DNA of 64,000 nucleotides from Nematopogon swammerdamellus (GCA_946902875.1 OX336345.1:6913395-6977394); one strand, 5' to 3'. Positions 42,467 through 54,652 are shown, counted from the stretch's first letter. Translations and numbers: made by a program. The notes: a model not told the origin generated them from the letters alone.

Positions 42467-43149
42467 TGGCAGTCGGTAGGTGTTTCATAGTACTTAGTAG
42501 AAAGCGGTCGACGCACCAGTTCACAACATTTGGGTTGAAATTTTGTGTTTAAGTTTATTCCTACTCAAAATACGCTCTTCATGTAACATGTTACTTTCGC
42601 TTCCGTGTTCTGTTTGGTTTGTTGTTATAAATTTATTATTGTTATTATAATTTTCTTATTGTTAGTTTTGCTGTTTATTTTTGCTGTTATTGTCAGGTGG
42701 TCATGAAAGTTTATGAACTATTATAATTATGGAGCCAAATCCTGGCAGCTCCAGACAATCTTTAAAATATATTAATTCTGTAGTTTAAAAATGCGACTAC
42801 AGAAATAAACTAAAATGATTCTACTATGTACTTAACATTGTAACAACAATTATTGTTATACGTAATATTGAAACAACAATTATTTTTCGTTACGGTTACA
42901 TTTTATTCAGTTTTATTTGTTTTTAAAATTTGATATATAGTTATGCAAGCCTTTTTTTTCTGTAATAACAATTATGTATAATGTTTAATACTAAAATTAT
43001 GTATACTCATAAGTAAAAAATATTTGACTCATAATTGTTTTTATAATTTGCAGGAAAAGCAGGAACTGCAGGAAAATGACAGAATTCCTTTTGAACTGAT
43101 TAAAGCTCAATAATTCTAAGAAACTTACCAAAATAATTATAAATAACAG
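42467..43149. other. No gene recognised
   Basis: Very AT-rich, with AACAACAATTATT-type repetition near 42840-42895. No coding content. Confidence 0.4.
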
Positions 43150-43240
43150 CAACGTTCGACCGAATGTCCATGGGCGTCGTTAAACACCTTATGGGTGGGT
43201 CGGCGCCAAAAGTCGCGCTTTCTATAAAAAAATCTATCAC
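43150..43240 (+). repeat. Repeat family D, copy 3 (3' end)
   Basis: CGACCGAATGTCCATGGGCG, then ACCTTATGGGTGGGTCGGCG and AGTCGCGCTTTC, then A-rich. Confidence 0.7.
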
Positions 43241-43803
43241 GAAACTAACATAAATAAAATATTTAATTTACATAACTACTACAATAGCTCCAGGTCCTTG
43301 TGATCTTTTGTACGTGTGTATATATTTACTGTATAAAGTGTGCGTGTATAAAGAACTCCTTTAATTACCGACGGGCGTCTCGTTGATTTATGAACATCCC
43401 ATTTTTTTCTCCTCTAAGAAATTAAAACCGGTCGGTTCGGAGTTCGTAACATAATGAATGAAGGCTTCCTTCTCGCCGTTCAGTGAATTTTTATTTTTGC
43501 GTAATATAAAACAAAGCTATTCACCTGTAATAAATCATGGCCAACTCTTTGCCCGGCCACGCAAAATAATGTGCCATGTTATGGCCGAACTCTCTCATAT
43601 TTCCACTTTGGTAATATTTTAAAGTATCCGGTTGCTTGTTGTAACTTTTTAGATGGTTTTTAAGTGAAGTAGATTTATTTTAAACTCTTGACTTCATTTT
43701 GAATGTAAAAAAATAAATTATGTAATTTATAAATGATATTGTGGTAAGCAGCATGGTTTAATAATTTCTAACATTAAACACTTTCATTACATACGTCCCA
43801 GCA
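43241..43803. other. No gene recognised
   Basis: AT-rich and unique within the window. Confidence 0.4.
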
Positions 43804-44007
43804 GTAAACGAAGGCACAAGGGGTACGGGGTAGGAAGTGGTACGAGAGGCGGCCGCCCGGAGCTCAGTAGAGAACGAACTCGGTGCCAGGTCGGTACACA
43901 CGTTCTACACGGTCTCCGCGTCGCTCCTTCGAACCGAGTCGTTCCCTGCTGAGCTCCGCGCGGTCTCACACCACTTCCGACCTCATATCCCTCGTGCCTT
44001 CGTAAAA
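43804..44007. repeat. GC-rich palindromic MITE-like element
   Basis: Left CGAAGGCACAAGGGGTACGG and GGAAGTGGTACGAGAG. Right CCACTTCCGACCTCATATCC and CTCGTGCCTTCG. Inner GGAGCTCAGTAGAGAACGA pairs with CCTGCTGAGCTCCGCG. Arms ~75 bp, imperfect. GC-rich in an AT-rich neighbourhood. Confidence 0.75.
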
Positions 44008-44769
44008 TGAAAACACTCTACCAAACATCGGTTTGTCCCGATTGATGTTTCTCGTAAACCACTGATTTTGGTGGACGTAAGTGCAGAATCAATAAATATT
44101 TCATTGTAGGCATAATATTTCATAAAATAAATAACACTCTCCTTGAGTGGAAGCAGTATCTATTGTATGTTTTATCGATTTTGTAAATAAACGAAACGGA
44201 AACGATGAATTTCAGAATTATCAAGAGCATACCTACTTTACGATTTCTTTTTTGTCCATCCAAATAGATCTAATTGCGTTTTAGGCTCAGCGGGATGTCG
44301 TGTAGAAAGCCATATATTTTTTTAAATATCAAACTCACAGTACTATACGAGAAACATAAATCGGGGGAGCCCGATTTTTTGGTACTGCTGTGCTGAGACT
44401 TAAATTTACAAGAAGTCGACGACGTGAAGCAGTGTGGCAAGTGGTCCGGCCAGACGCACACAGCAAGATGCGCGCAGGCGGCATCTGGTTACTTTGCTCT
44501 GGAGCCTCGTAATTAGATTATATTACTTTTTATCGTAAGAATTCCTAGAGAGCAACAGCCTTAATGAGAACACAGCCTCCGGGCTTCCGATTCGATACAT
44601 TTTGCTGATCTAAACAAAAGCTAATTATAAATATTTTAATTAATTAAAGAAGAATATCCAACAAACATCCAAAGGTTCGCCGGAAGAAATAAGTGATTTG
44701 CACCTCATGTACATACCTACATCGTGTTTGTTTCTGTAAAATGTTTTGGATTTGGATTTGGGATCTTCT
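44008..44769. other. No gene recognised
   Basis: No motif in the short frames present. Confidence 0.4.
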
Positions 44770-45022
44770 TTATGTAAACCGGTCGTCAGCTAAAACAGCT
44801 AACCGGGCTGTGTCAAAGGGGCTAGAGCAAATACTTCGACCAGCTAATATCACCCCCGCCCGAGAAGCGGCCACATCGGAAACCTCCCTTTGGATTGCCG
44901 GCTATACTGGACTAGAGGAGAACACAGCCGAGGGTGCTATGCGGCCATCTTACGTTAAGTACGGTGGTACCAACCCAATCGGCTTCAATTTGAGCCTACC
45001 ACCTAGTAAGGGGCAAAAGAAT
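44770..45022 (-). mobile_element. SINE-C copy 7 (partial, diverged)
   Basis: TTATGTAAACCGGTCG, CGGAAACCTCCCTTTGGATT, TATACTGGACTAGAGGAG, GCGGCCATCTTACG and GAGCCTACCACCTAGTAAGG. It ends before the head. Confidence 0.75.
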
Positions 45023-45107
45023 CTAACACAAATTTAGGTCTAAAATATACTTGCTATCTACAAACAAGCGGCTATTACATGATATTATGATAAAATTGTT
45101 CCTATTC

Positions 45108-45218
45108 CAGTCAGTTCAACCATGGCACCTAGTTCCGACAGGAACAAGGCATAATACGCCGACGTCACGGGTTTAGCATACGCTGAAGACCACCATGTCA
45201 GGTTCCATGAAAAAAATC
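45108..45218 (+). mobile_element. SINE-A copy 10 (3' fragment)
   Basis: CCAGTCAGTTCAACCATGG, GGCACCTAGTTC and GACGTCACGGG, then GTCAGGTTCCATGAAAAAA. Heavily decayed. Confidence 0.55.
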
Positions 45219-45574
45219 CTCAGAGCAACGAAGGAACCATGTGTTCAGCAATAAAACGTCAAAGGGCTGATCTGAAATCTACTATAAAAATACATAAATA
45301 AATATAACAGTTGAACTACCTAACATTGCTTCGAATTGTATTTTCGCACTCTGTAATGAAATTAATATATGGTAATGTTGAGTACTAATGATAAGTACCT
45401 ACTATATCGATAGCAAAAAAATTCAAAGTTGCCCCCAAATAGTATAATAAAACCGCTAGTATTCAAGAAATACTTAAAATTAGATCATAAAACTTTACAT
45501 AATAACTCATCTAAATATATAGCAGGTGCTATATGTTTTTTTATCAATTGTAAATCAAAGTTGTAGTTGAGTTT
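45219..45574. other. No feature recognised
   Basis: AT-rich, nothing identified. Confidence 0.4.
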
Positions 45575-45960
45575 GTAGCAGTGGCTGTGGAAACCCTTGG
45601 TTCCCTGTGCGAGGAGGCGAAGGGGTTTCTAAAAGAAATAGAGCGCCGTCTCGCGGAGACATCGGGGGATTCCCGTGCTGGATACTTCCTGTTGCAGCGC
45701 ATCAGCATGGCTGTGCAGAAGGGCAATGCCGCCAGCGTTATGGGCACATTCCCGTCATGGGGCCATTTGGATGAAAGTTTTATGGATGCGTGAATTTTTT
45801 AATTTTTTTTATTAGTTTAATTATTTTAATTTATAAGTTCGTATTTAGTTATAGTTTTTAATTAGTTATATTTGTAGGTAAATTATATTTGATAGGTAGT
45901 TTTAGTTTATTTAAAAAAAAACTAAATATTAGCTGTTATTTGTTTAAATATGAATAAATA
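45575..45960 (+). pseudogene. Non-LTR retroelement ORF C-terminal fragment with 3' UTR, copy 2
   Basis: The frame MAVETLGSLCEEAKGFLKEI, then RRLAETSGDSRAGYFLLQRI and SMAVQKGNAASVMGTF to a stop at 45793. A 3' region shared with copy 1 follows (TTTTTAATTAGTTATATTTG, GATAGGTAGTTTTAG, AATAAATAAA). The fragment is ~70 codons with no catalytic domain. It has a cleaner frame than copy 1, so it is probably younger. Confidence 0.6.
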
Positions 45961-45984
45961 AATTTTTTTATATGTTTTAAAAAT

Positions 45985-46604
45985 ATCCATTATTTTCACT
46001 GTCCAAAACCTGAACTACCGCGCGTTGCACTCTATTTTATATACAATTTTATTACTTAGAGTACCGTCCGAAAACAGTTGCATGACCGCAAGCACTAGTG
46101 GGCGAGCGGGATAGGTGGCGCGGAGAAGGGGGGCCGGTATGGCAAGCGTGTATTTCCGTTCCGATTTTTAAACTCAAGAATGTTTAAAAACTAAAAAAAC
46201 ATTCAAATTATTATATTTTCTCTAACAACAGAATTAGCAAAACCGAGGCCGCTCTTAATAACAACGAATTGCTAATCACTTTTCGGAACGCCCAAAAAAC
46301 AACCACAACGAAGTTCAGCCGAAACGAAAACAAAACCAAAACTAAGCCGACATAATAATATGAGCAAAATATTATTCAAAATGAGCGTACAGACTTAGAA
46401 GGAGCATGGACTTCTCGAACTGGTGATAAAAAGTACAAAATTACAAAGACATGCCCATCTCTGTTGCACTTGTAAGCTCGCGTATCTTTGTATGCTGCAA
46501 ATAGATGGCGACCAATGTTAGTAATTAGCAAGGCAAAAATATAAAGATTGGCTGGAGAACACTCCGGGATAAGTCCGCTTTTGAACCAAATAAATTTATT
46601 TTTA
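45985..46604. other. No gene recognised
   Basis: Nothing identified. Confidence 0.35.
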
Positions 46605-46985
46605 AAGAAAGCGCGACATGCGGCGCTTTACCATGAGGTGTCTGACGATGCCCATGGAAGTTCGGTCCCATGTGGGGGTTGCGAATGCCATGCCGGCCTG
46701 CCAGGTTTCTATTCTCACCCCTTTTGAAGGAACCGATATTGTACCTGGAAAATTAAAATACTCGTCGGATTGTACGTGGGGTGAAATTTGTGGGCAGGCA
46801 AAGAGCGTTCCAGAATTTACCAGTTCTGTGAAGGAAAGATCTGCAGAACTGATTGCTACGCACGCATCCGCGATAAGTCCAGCTGGTATGGATGCAATCT
46901 CTGCCCAGGTCGCGTTGTGCGGAGGTGGAAAGGGGACGGCGGAATCGGTTATGTTTGTGAAGCAATAGAGCATCTCTATCTATAA
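46605..46985 (-). repeat. Repeat family D, copy 4 (longest)
   Basis: AAAGCGCGACATGCGGCG, CGATGCCCATGGAAGTTCGG and GGGTTGCGAATGCCATGCCG, then AGTTCTGTGAAGGAAAGATC, CCAGCTGGTATGGATGC and GGAGGTGGAAAGGGGACGG. Opposed 116- and 123-codon frames span it, but the alignment with copy 2 shows indels not in multiples of three, so I do not call a gene. Confidence 0.65.
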
Positions 46986-47698
46986 AATATATGCAACATT
47001 CATACACGTTAGTACCCCAAAGGGGTGATTCTAAGCCTGAAACTGAACCATTTTTGTTCTACTTTTTATAATTTTTTTAACTTTTTATGTTGAGAATATT
47101 GTTTTCATTTTCTTTATCCAAAAGTGCAAAAAAAAATTTTTTTATTAACAGTACGTTTATTAAATGTTTCAGTTTCACATACACTTTCAGCGAAATAAAA
47201 AGTACCGCGGACAATATGTAACACATAAAACAATGCAATTTCTGGAGACTCAATGTCCTTGTCCAAATGAATGAAATTAGCCAAAGCGTGAGAAAACAGT
47301 GCGTTTGACGTTCGCCACTACGCCCATGTGTGAAGAAAGGATTCATTCACAAAATATTTGCACGCGATGAATCCTTTCAAATACTCGAGGTAGCTACCGG
47401 CTGTTTAGGTTCTTACGTACTTTTTCAATGGCGTGGAGAGACAAAAAACTGCTCTCAAAACTGAAATACCATTTCAAGAAAATAATCTCTATATTCAAGA
47501 ATAGTTTCTGGTGTAAAAAATTGCGGTCAGTGTGGATAAGGGAAAAATACCTATACTTATAAATTAAATATTTTTGTTCATACCAATATTTAGTTTCCGA
47601 TTTTTTGTACACAATAAATAAAAAAATACATATGTATATTATAGTATAATAGTGTATTGTTTTATTTTTTGTGTATATTATTTATGTGTGTATTATTT
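46986..47698. other. No gene recognised
   Basis: AT-rich with short minus frames and no motif. Confidence 0.4.
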
Positions 47699-47968
47699 AT
47701 GTGCATGTCTTAAAAGGCGACTAACTTTAAAAGGTGTCGTGCTGAAGGGCGACAGGATAGCCACCTCCCACCTTGGCATGTTCCTTCCACCGAGTCGTGC
47801 AGCCAATGGGTCTTTGTGCCTTACTTGCTGCTTGATAGTTATTGTCCTAATACATTGCTAAACGTGATAGTCGGCGTTGTGCTGTAATTTACAAGAGTAC
47901 TTGCAGCACAACGCCGATTACTCTGCTCACTCCGATTGTCGAAATACAGCGTGTGGTATGTATGTATT
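47699..47968 (+). repeat. Repeat B, copy 7 (5' truncated)
   Basis: TGTGCATGTCTTAAAAGGCG, CCACCGAGTCGTGCAGCC, TTACTTGCTGCTTGATAG, hairpin CGGCGTTGTGCTG ... CAGCACAACGCCG, CAGCGTGTGGTATGTATG. Confidence 0.8.
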
Positions 47969-47984
47969 ACAGGAAACCGTAAAC

Positions 47985-48085
47985 GAAAATGCTATGTCTT
48001 AAAGTTCTTACGGAAAACGCAAGATTACGGAACCCTCTCCGCGCGAGTTCGACTCGCACTTGAACGCTTTCTTTTTAGAAGTTAG
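47985..48085 (-). repeat. Family H fragment
   Basis: CGCGAGTTCGACTCGCACTT near its end, preceded by ACGGAACCCTC. Confidence 0.6.
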
Positions 48086-49654
48086 TCAGTTATATAATAA
48101 AAACCCAGATACCATACATAATTCGAACTTCTAAGAATAGTTCAGAAAACTTTGCCCACCTCGAAAATAGCGCTAGCAAAGCTGAGAGCAACCGTCAGGT
48201 TTATAAATACGACAAAGAATAAAAGACCATCAGAACACTAAAATTTCAGTCAAATCAAATGACCCTTTTGAAATGCTCCATACGCCATCCTTTTTATTCG
48301 TTCCATTTGACACGAGTCCCAACACTGACATTACCAACAGGAAGTTAGGGTTGCGTTAACATTTTGCCCGAGCTTTATAGATCGATCACTCTCAGGCTAG
48401 GCCCCTCAAACATATTGACAGGTTTATACGGACTCATTAATACTAGTGCTAGCTTATTAATGCTTGAAACAATGTGAAGAACTGGCACGGTTATAAAAAA
48501 AAGATTTTTATGGAATATATTTACCTATATCTATTTATCAACATTATAATGTTTTTAATTAAAATTATTAAATACATTTATATCTATACTTTTTCATAGT
48601 CATTTATTAAAAACAGAGCTGTATTCATTCTCTGTCACATATGTATTAACAATAAGTTTCGACTAATTGTAGAGCAAACTACACCAGTTTGTTCTACTAT
48701 TTGCAGTAAAATAATACTTATATAAAAAGTTTTTTTTTTGCTTATAAATCAGTTCATATTTCAATTTAAACTTTCTTGTTTAAATCTGATTTTAAACAAA
48801 GCCATTTTGGCATTGCAACTTGCATGCATTATCCTGTCAATGTCTGCTTGAATAAACCCGACAGATCGTCACGCGAGGCCGCGTTAGGACGCGGTACAAG
48901 TTTTAATGGATTTTCTCAGCTGGTCTGGAAGTCGACTCCGGAAATTCGAAGAGTGTTTGCTGGCGTCCCGCGGGCGACAAACGCCTGGGGGTTAGTATAA
49001 GCCCCCGTGCAGGGGGATAAAAATGTATGGACAAACAGTACATGATATGTGCCATCAGCAAGATATATTCTTTTGTGTGATAATGTATTTGGCTTGTTTA
49101 ATAAGTGGAATAACGCTGAGAGCAAATGCAATAGACAGTATGCAAGCTTCAGTTATAGAAACAAAAAATAAACGTAGAAATAATAAAAACAGAATTAAAA
49201 ATGAATCCTCGAGAGGTTTCTTGTCGGTACCTAACCCAATTTGCCAATTTACCACCTTTTCACAACCCTATTTAATATCACTTGTTGCACAAAACCTTTT
49301 CATAAACCTATTTAAATATTGCTTGTTACAGAAAAGTGTTTCATAAACCTATCTATTTGAATATCATTTGCTGCACAGGGGCTGCACAGGGATAAAGTTT
49401 CAAGATGTACATACAGGTTGACAATTTACAATATCACTTCTAGAGTACTGTCAATCGCCAAGTCCCCGTGTGCAGGGTTTCTCCCAAATAGCTCACGCCA
49501 TACCGAAGGTTGTGGTAAATCAGGCACTATTATAATCGGTAACTATGAAACGATTTTCGCGATTCCAAATGTCCTGAATCTGGATCCTAAACTTGTATGG
49601 ACGGCAAAAAAAATCAATAAAACAATCAAACGTAATGTTGAAATGAAAATGATT
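48086..49654. other. No gene recognised
   Basis: A GC-richer patch at 48865-49020 contains GCCGCGTTAGGACGCGG and the small hairpin GCCCCCGTGCAGGGGG, possibly a decayed repeat 3' end. Opposed frames at 49023-49346 and 49055-49255 have no motif. Confidence 0.4.
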
Positions 49655-49770
49655 ATATATATTATTGCACAATAAAATGTGACAAAAGGTGAACTTAAAG
49701 CCAAAAGGCATTCTGTTCCAGTCATGCCTGGGATTGTGGGTAAGGGTAATGCGAAATTCAATGAAGAAAA
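49655..49770. repeat. Repeat family G, copy 2
   Basis: ATTATTGCACAATAAAATGT, AAAGCCAAAAGGCATTC, CAGTCATGCCTGGGATTGTG, matching 33955-34085. Confidence 0.6.
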
Positions 49771-50460
49771 TGTGTAACTACTTACTTAGGTATATATTTA
49801 ATGTACAAATAAATAGATTCATTAGATACATACTTATATGTTCACAGGTACATACAATGTTCTACGAGATCACAAGGTTGTTGGTTTTTTCTGAATTAAT
49901 AGGAAGTTTGTTTTAATAAAATCCAAAAGATATTTCTCATTCTGCCCGAAAAAGAGAAAGTAAAGCGCGTAATATTTAAGAAAGGGTTATCTTATCTCGA
50001 AAAAGGTGAGCTGAGAAATGGAGTGGAAATATTTCACAAAAGTAACTTGCAGGGGCTTCGGCAGGGAGATATTTTTGACACCTTTTAACATTTGACCTTG
50101 TTCTCTAGCACTAAAAGGATCCATTAGACTAGAATTGGTTTTTTTACTTGCTAGATATATCATCGTCTTAGTAAACGCCTTGGAGAATATTATACTGTTT
50201 ATGTGATATACAAAACAAATATGAGTCATCTTCGGTACCATAGAGAGATATTATTTTGTTACACTACAAAAAGAAAACTCAGTGCAGCTACGGTGAAAAG
50301 GCAGACTTATCCCTTAAAAAATTACATACAGACAATACTTGAATATCATTATCGAAAAAAGCATATTGCACTCTAAATGAAGCGTTGCAGACAAAACCTT
50401 CTATGCTAGCTAGATATTAGCTGATAAAACTATATCTCGACTTTCTGACTATAGATAATA
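49771..50460. other. No gene recognised
   Basis: AT-rich, nothing identified. Confidence 0.4.
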
Positions 50461-51930
50461 CTAGCTGAGCCCGCGGCTCCGCTCGCGTGAAATTCGTATT
50501 CCAAAGAAGAATGTAAGTAACTAAGGGCGAGGCCGAAAGCCGAGCTGCGTTCAGGTAATCGATAAACCTTCTTAAAGAAAGTAACTAACTAAGGGCGAGG
50601 CCGAAGGCCGAGCTGCTTTCAGGTAAACGATAAACCTTTCTCAAATAAAGGAAGTAAGTAAGGGCGAGGCCGAAGGCCGAGCTGCGTTCAGGAAGACGAC
50701 AAACCTTCTGGAAGAAAGGAAGGAACTAAGTGCGAGGCCGAAGGCCGAGCTGTGTTCAGGTAAACCAAAAACCCTCTTCCGCCTTCGGGCCTCGCCCTTA
50801 AAGACTTCCTTTCTTCGATAGAATATAATATCGTTTACTCAATCTATTTATTTCATATAAATAAAAAAGTAATATTAATAACTAAAGAATTAAACCTACC
50901 TAACAAACATTAAAATAACTATCAATACGGGCATTTTCAAATGTTCTTAGAGCGGCATTACCCCGCTGGATGGCAAAGCTTACCCTTTGAATGAAGTACA
51001 TAAGCCCTTGATGACGGGACACCAGTTGCGTCAACCAGCTCAAGCCTTTTTTGGCTTCACTGCTCCACGGACCGAGGGTTTCAACCGCAAACGCAACAAA
51101 TTCGAAATCTTGACTTATATTTCTATATTTGCTGCGTTGGAGGCTCTCCGCCCCAGCCTCGCCTCGGCCGCGCCAGCCACTCTTGAAGATGTCCTAACGT
51201 GACTTGGAGCCAATGTGAGAACAAAAGTGGCGTCCCACATCAAAGAACTACCCTTAGTCCATGGCACTAAGGTCTCTAGCATCGGGCCTCTTGCCATCCA
51301 GCCGGGAATAACCGGGAGGTTCTAGGATGTACGGTATATTTGCCGTTAGAAGCGTGGACTTTATAATAAAATTTAAATTAAATTAACTCAATCTTAATAT
51401 TAATTAACTTTATTCGAGATGGTTTAGCTTCTTCCTGAACGCAGCTCGGCCTTCGGCCTCGCCCTTAGTTACTTGCTTTCTTCGAGATGGTTTATCATTT
51501 GTCAGAACGTAGCTCGGCCTTCGGCCTCGCCTTAGTTGCTTACTTTCTTCAAGATGGTTTAGCTTCTTCCTGAACGCAGCTCGGCCTTCGGCCTCGCCCT
51601 TAGTTACTTGCTTTCTTCGAGATGGTTTTTCAATTATCCGAACGTAGCTCGGCCTTCGGCCTCGCCTTAGTTGCTTACTTTCTTCAAGATGGTTTAGCTT
51701 CTTCCTGAACGCAGCTCGGCCTACGGCCTCGCCCATAGTTACTTATTTTCTTCAAGAATGTTTTTCTTCTTCCTGAAATCAGCTCCGCCTTTCGCCTCGC
51801 CCTTAGTTACTTTCATCGAGAAAGAATATCGTTTACGTGAGCGCAGATCCGCCTTCGGGCCCGCCTTTAGTTACTTACTTTCTTTTTTTTAAATACGAAT
51901 TTCACGCGAGCGAAGCCGCGGGCAACAGAT
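50461..51930. mobile_element. Palindromic minisatellite element, locus 1
   Basis: The ends are inverted: CTAGCTGAGCCCGCGGCTCC at 50461 and GCGAAGCCGCGGGC near 51908-51921, each adjoining CGTGAAATTCGTAT. Inside are about four plus-oriented ~68-bp units (50523-50770), then a short reversed piece, a LINE fragment, and about seven minus-oriented units (51411-51890). Same family as 52437-57990. Confidence 0.8.
50930..51335 (-). pseudogene. Non-LTR retroelement ORF C-terminal fragment, copy 3
   Basis: Minus-strand segments read [47 protein letters not shown] and YFIQRVSFAIQRGNAA with frame breaks. They correspond to the two 5'-truncated copies elsewhere but extend further N-terminally. It occupies the middle of minisatellite locus 1. 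Confidence 0.6.
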
Positions 51931-52436
51931 ATATAAATTTTATTGCACCAATGACAGCGACATAACTTCGACTTTCAATTATTATTTTTATTTATCAAAC
52001 AATTTGTCACCGGCCAGCTCACGTCGAGATGACAGTTCTCCGTTGTCAACATGACATTTAAAATTGTTTTTACCTTTACTTTGGACTACGTGATTTTAAA
52101 TGCGCAATAATGTTTATAATTGATAATTTTTTTTTATTTTTGTTAATTTTTTTTACGTATTATGTTAACCCGGCATATAAACTGCCACTATACAAAGTTT
52201 CGTCTAATTCCGTTCAGTGGTTTTTGCGTGATGCGCGTACAGACAAACAAACAAACAAACAAAAATTTTAAAAACTGTTCTAACATGTTCACTATCTCAT
52301 TTTAAGGCACCCTGGTTAGTTTTTTTCCGAATACATTCAATGTACAGACTTTCTTACCTCTACGATTTTATTATATGTATAGATAGATGTATAATTAGTT
52401 AGCGCTTGACGATTAGTACCTCAACTTATTAATCGA
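51931..52436. other. Spacer between the two minisatellite loci
   Basis: AT-rich. A (CAAA)n patch lies near 52245-52262 beside TTCCGTTCAGTGGTTTTTGC, a motif shared with other repeat ends. Confidence 0.45.
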
Positions 52437-52479
52437 CTAGCTGAGCCCGCGGCTCCGCTCGCGTGAACTTCGTATTTCA

Positions 52480-53760
52480 AAGAAGAAAGTAAGTAGCTGA
52501 GGGCGAGGCAGAAGGCCGAGCTGCGTTCAGGAAGACTATAAACCTTCTCGAAGAAAGTAAGTAACTAAGGGCGAGGCCGAAGGCCGAGCTGCGTTCTGGA
52601 AGACTATAAACCTTCTCGAAGAAAGCAAGTAACTGAGGGCGAGGCCGAAGGCCGAGCTGCGTTGAGGAAGACTATAAACTTTCTCGAAGAAAGCAAGTAA
52701 CTGAGGGCGAGGCCGAAGGCCGAGCTGCGTTGAGGAAGACTATAAACCTTCTCGAAGAAAGTAAGTAACAGTGGGCGAGGCCGAAGGCTGAGCTGCGTTT
52801 AGGAAGACTATAAACCTTCTCGAAGAAAGTAAGTAACAGTGGGCAAGGCCGAAGGCCGAGCTGCGTTCAGGAAGACGATAAACTTTCTCGAAGAAAGCAA
52901 GTAACTGAGGGTGAGGCCGAAGGCCGAGCTGCGTTGAGGAAGACTATAAACCTTCTCGAAAAAAGTAAGTAACAAAGGGTGAGGCCGAAGGCCGAGCTGC
53001 GTTCAGGAAGACGTTAAACTTTCTCGAAGAAAGCAAGTAACTGAGGGCGAGGCCGAAGGCCGAGCTGCGTTGAGGAAGACTATAAACCTTCTCGAAGAAA
53101 GTAAGTAGCAAAGGGCGAGGCCGAAGGCCGAGCTGCGTTCAGGAAGACGATAAACTTTCTCGAAGAAAGTAAGTAACTGAGGGCGAGGCCGAAGGCCGAG
53201 CTGCGTTCAGGAAGACTATAAACCTTCTCGAAGAAAGTAAGCAACAGAGTGCGAGGCCGAAGGCCGAGCTGCGTTCAGGAAGACGATAACCTTTTCGAAG
53301 AAAGTAAGTAACAGAGGGCGAGCCCGAAGGCCGAGCCGCGTTCAGGAAAAATGTAAACCTTCTCGAAGAAATTAAGTAATTGACGGCGAGGCCGAAGGCC
53401 GAGCTGCGTTCAGGAAGACTATAAACCTTCTTCATGAAAGTACGTAACTGAGGGCGAGGCCGAAGGCCGAGCTGCGTTCAGGAAGACTATAAACCTTCTT
53501 GATTAAAGTAAGTAACTGAGGGCGAGGCCGAAGGCCGAGCTGCGTTCAGGAAGACGATAAACCTTCTCGAAGAAATTAAGTAATTGAGGGCGAGGCCGAA
53601 GGCCGAGCTGCGTTCAGGAAGACTATAAACCTTCTTGATGAAAGTACGTAACTGAGGGCGAGGCCGAAGGCCGAGCTCCGTTCAGGAAGACTATAAACCT
53701 TCTTGATGAAAGCGAGTAATTAAGGGCGAGGCCGAAGGCCGAGTTGCGTTCAGGAAGACG
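52480..53760 (+). repeat. ~68-bp minisatellite, plus array (~19 units)
   Basis: The unit contains GGGCGAGGCCGAAGGCCGAG, CTGCGTTCAGGAAGACTATA and AACCTTCTCGAAGAAAGTAA. Units differ by point changes and 1-2 bp indels. The minus-strand frame at 53139-53435 is a by-product. Confidence 0.95.
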
Positions 53761-53762
53761 AT

Positions 53763-54235
53763 CCCCGTCCCCGTCCCCGTCCCCGTCCCCGTCCCCGTCC
53801 CCGTCCCCGTCCCCGTCCCCGTCCCCGTCCCCGTCCCCGTCCCCGTCCCCGTCTCCGTCTCCGTCTCCGTCTCCGTCTCCGTCTCCGTCCCCGGCCCGGT
53901 CCCGTCCCCGTCCCCGTCCCCGTCCCCGTCCCCGTCCCCGTCCCCGTCCCCGTCCCCGTCCCCGTCCCCGTCCCCGTCCCCGTCCCCGTCCCCGTCCCCG
54001 TCCCCGTCCCCGTCCCCGTCCCCGTCCCCGTCCCCGTCCCCGTCTCCGTCTCCGTCTCCGTCTCCGTCTCCGTCTCCGTCTCCGTCTCCGTCTCCGTCTC
54101 CCTCTCCCTCTCCCTCTCCCTCTCCCTCTCCCTCTCCCTCTCCCTCTCCCTCTCCCTCTCCCTCTCCCTCTCCGTCTCCCTCTCCCTCTCCCTCTCTCTC
54201 TCCCTCCCCTCCGCCTTCCCTCCCCCTCCCCATCA
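53763..54235. repeat. Hexanucleotide microsatellite: CCCCGT, CTCCGT and CCCTCT blocks
   Basis: About 470 bp with alternating blocks: CCCCGT, CTCCGT, then CCCCGT again (to ~54040), CTCCGT (to ~54097) and CCCTCT (to ~54200). The minus strand is GGGGAC-rich and could form G-quadruplexes. It begins in the middle of a minisatellite unit. The Ser-Pro, Asp-Gly and Arg-Pro repeat frames are artefacts. Confidence 0.95.
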
Positions 54236-54239
54236 TTTA

Positions 54240-54530
54240 ATCCTAAAATCTAATTTTGAAATCATCCCCTATTTTTTTAATTTAAGGGTTGATTTAACTA
54301 AAACGCTGAAACACGTAATTCTTTATTATATACCAAAAGCCTAAATATGAATCGTTATATCCCTAACTCGAGAAATGCTAGGTTCCCCATACAAACTTTC
54401 ATCCCCTATTTCACCCCCTTATGGGTTGTTTTTTGAGACAAAAGGTAGCCTATGTCCTTCCTCAGGATCCAATTCATCTCCGTGCAATATTTTATCGAAA
54501 TCTGTTCAGCGGTTTAGCCGTGAAAAGGTA

Positions 54531-54586
<56 letters not shown>

Positions 54587-54610
54587 CAGAGTTACTTTCG
54601 AATTTATAAT
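54240..54610 (-). repeat. Family F repeat (left arm of the central hairpin)
   Basis: AATTTAAGGGTTGATTTAAC, ACGCTGAAACACGTAATTC, GACAAAAGGTAGCCTATGTC, CTGTTCAGCGGTTTAGCC, a (CAGA)n run, then AACAGAGTTACTTTCGAATT at the end. Confidence 0.85.
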
Positions 54611-54614
54611 CCAT

Positions 54615-54652
54615 ACTTCCATACTAATATTATAAATTCGAAAGTAACTCTG

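Noticed and set aside
46602..46973. 116- and 123-codon opposed frames as a gene
   Set aside because: They belong to repeat family D, and the homologous copy at 11054-11345 has frame-breaking indels.
51410..51736. 108-codon repetitive minus-strand frame (and the similar 53139-53435)
   Set aside because: It follows the minisatellite period and is broken by unit indels in neighbouring units; no independent coding evidence.
53691..54253. 169- and 181-codon frames of Ser-Pro, Arg-Pro and Asp-Gly repeats
   Set aside because: They are translations of the hexanucleotide microsatellite and change composition exactly where the repeat unit changes.
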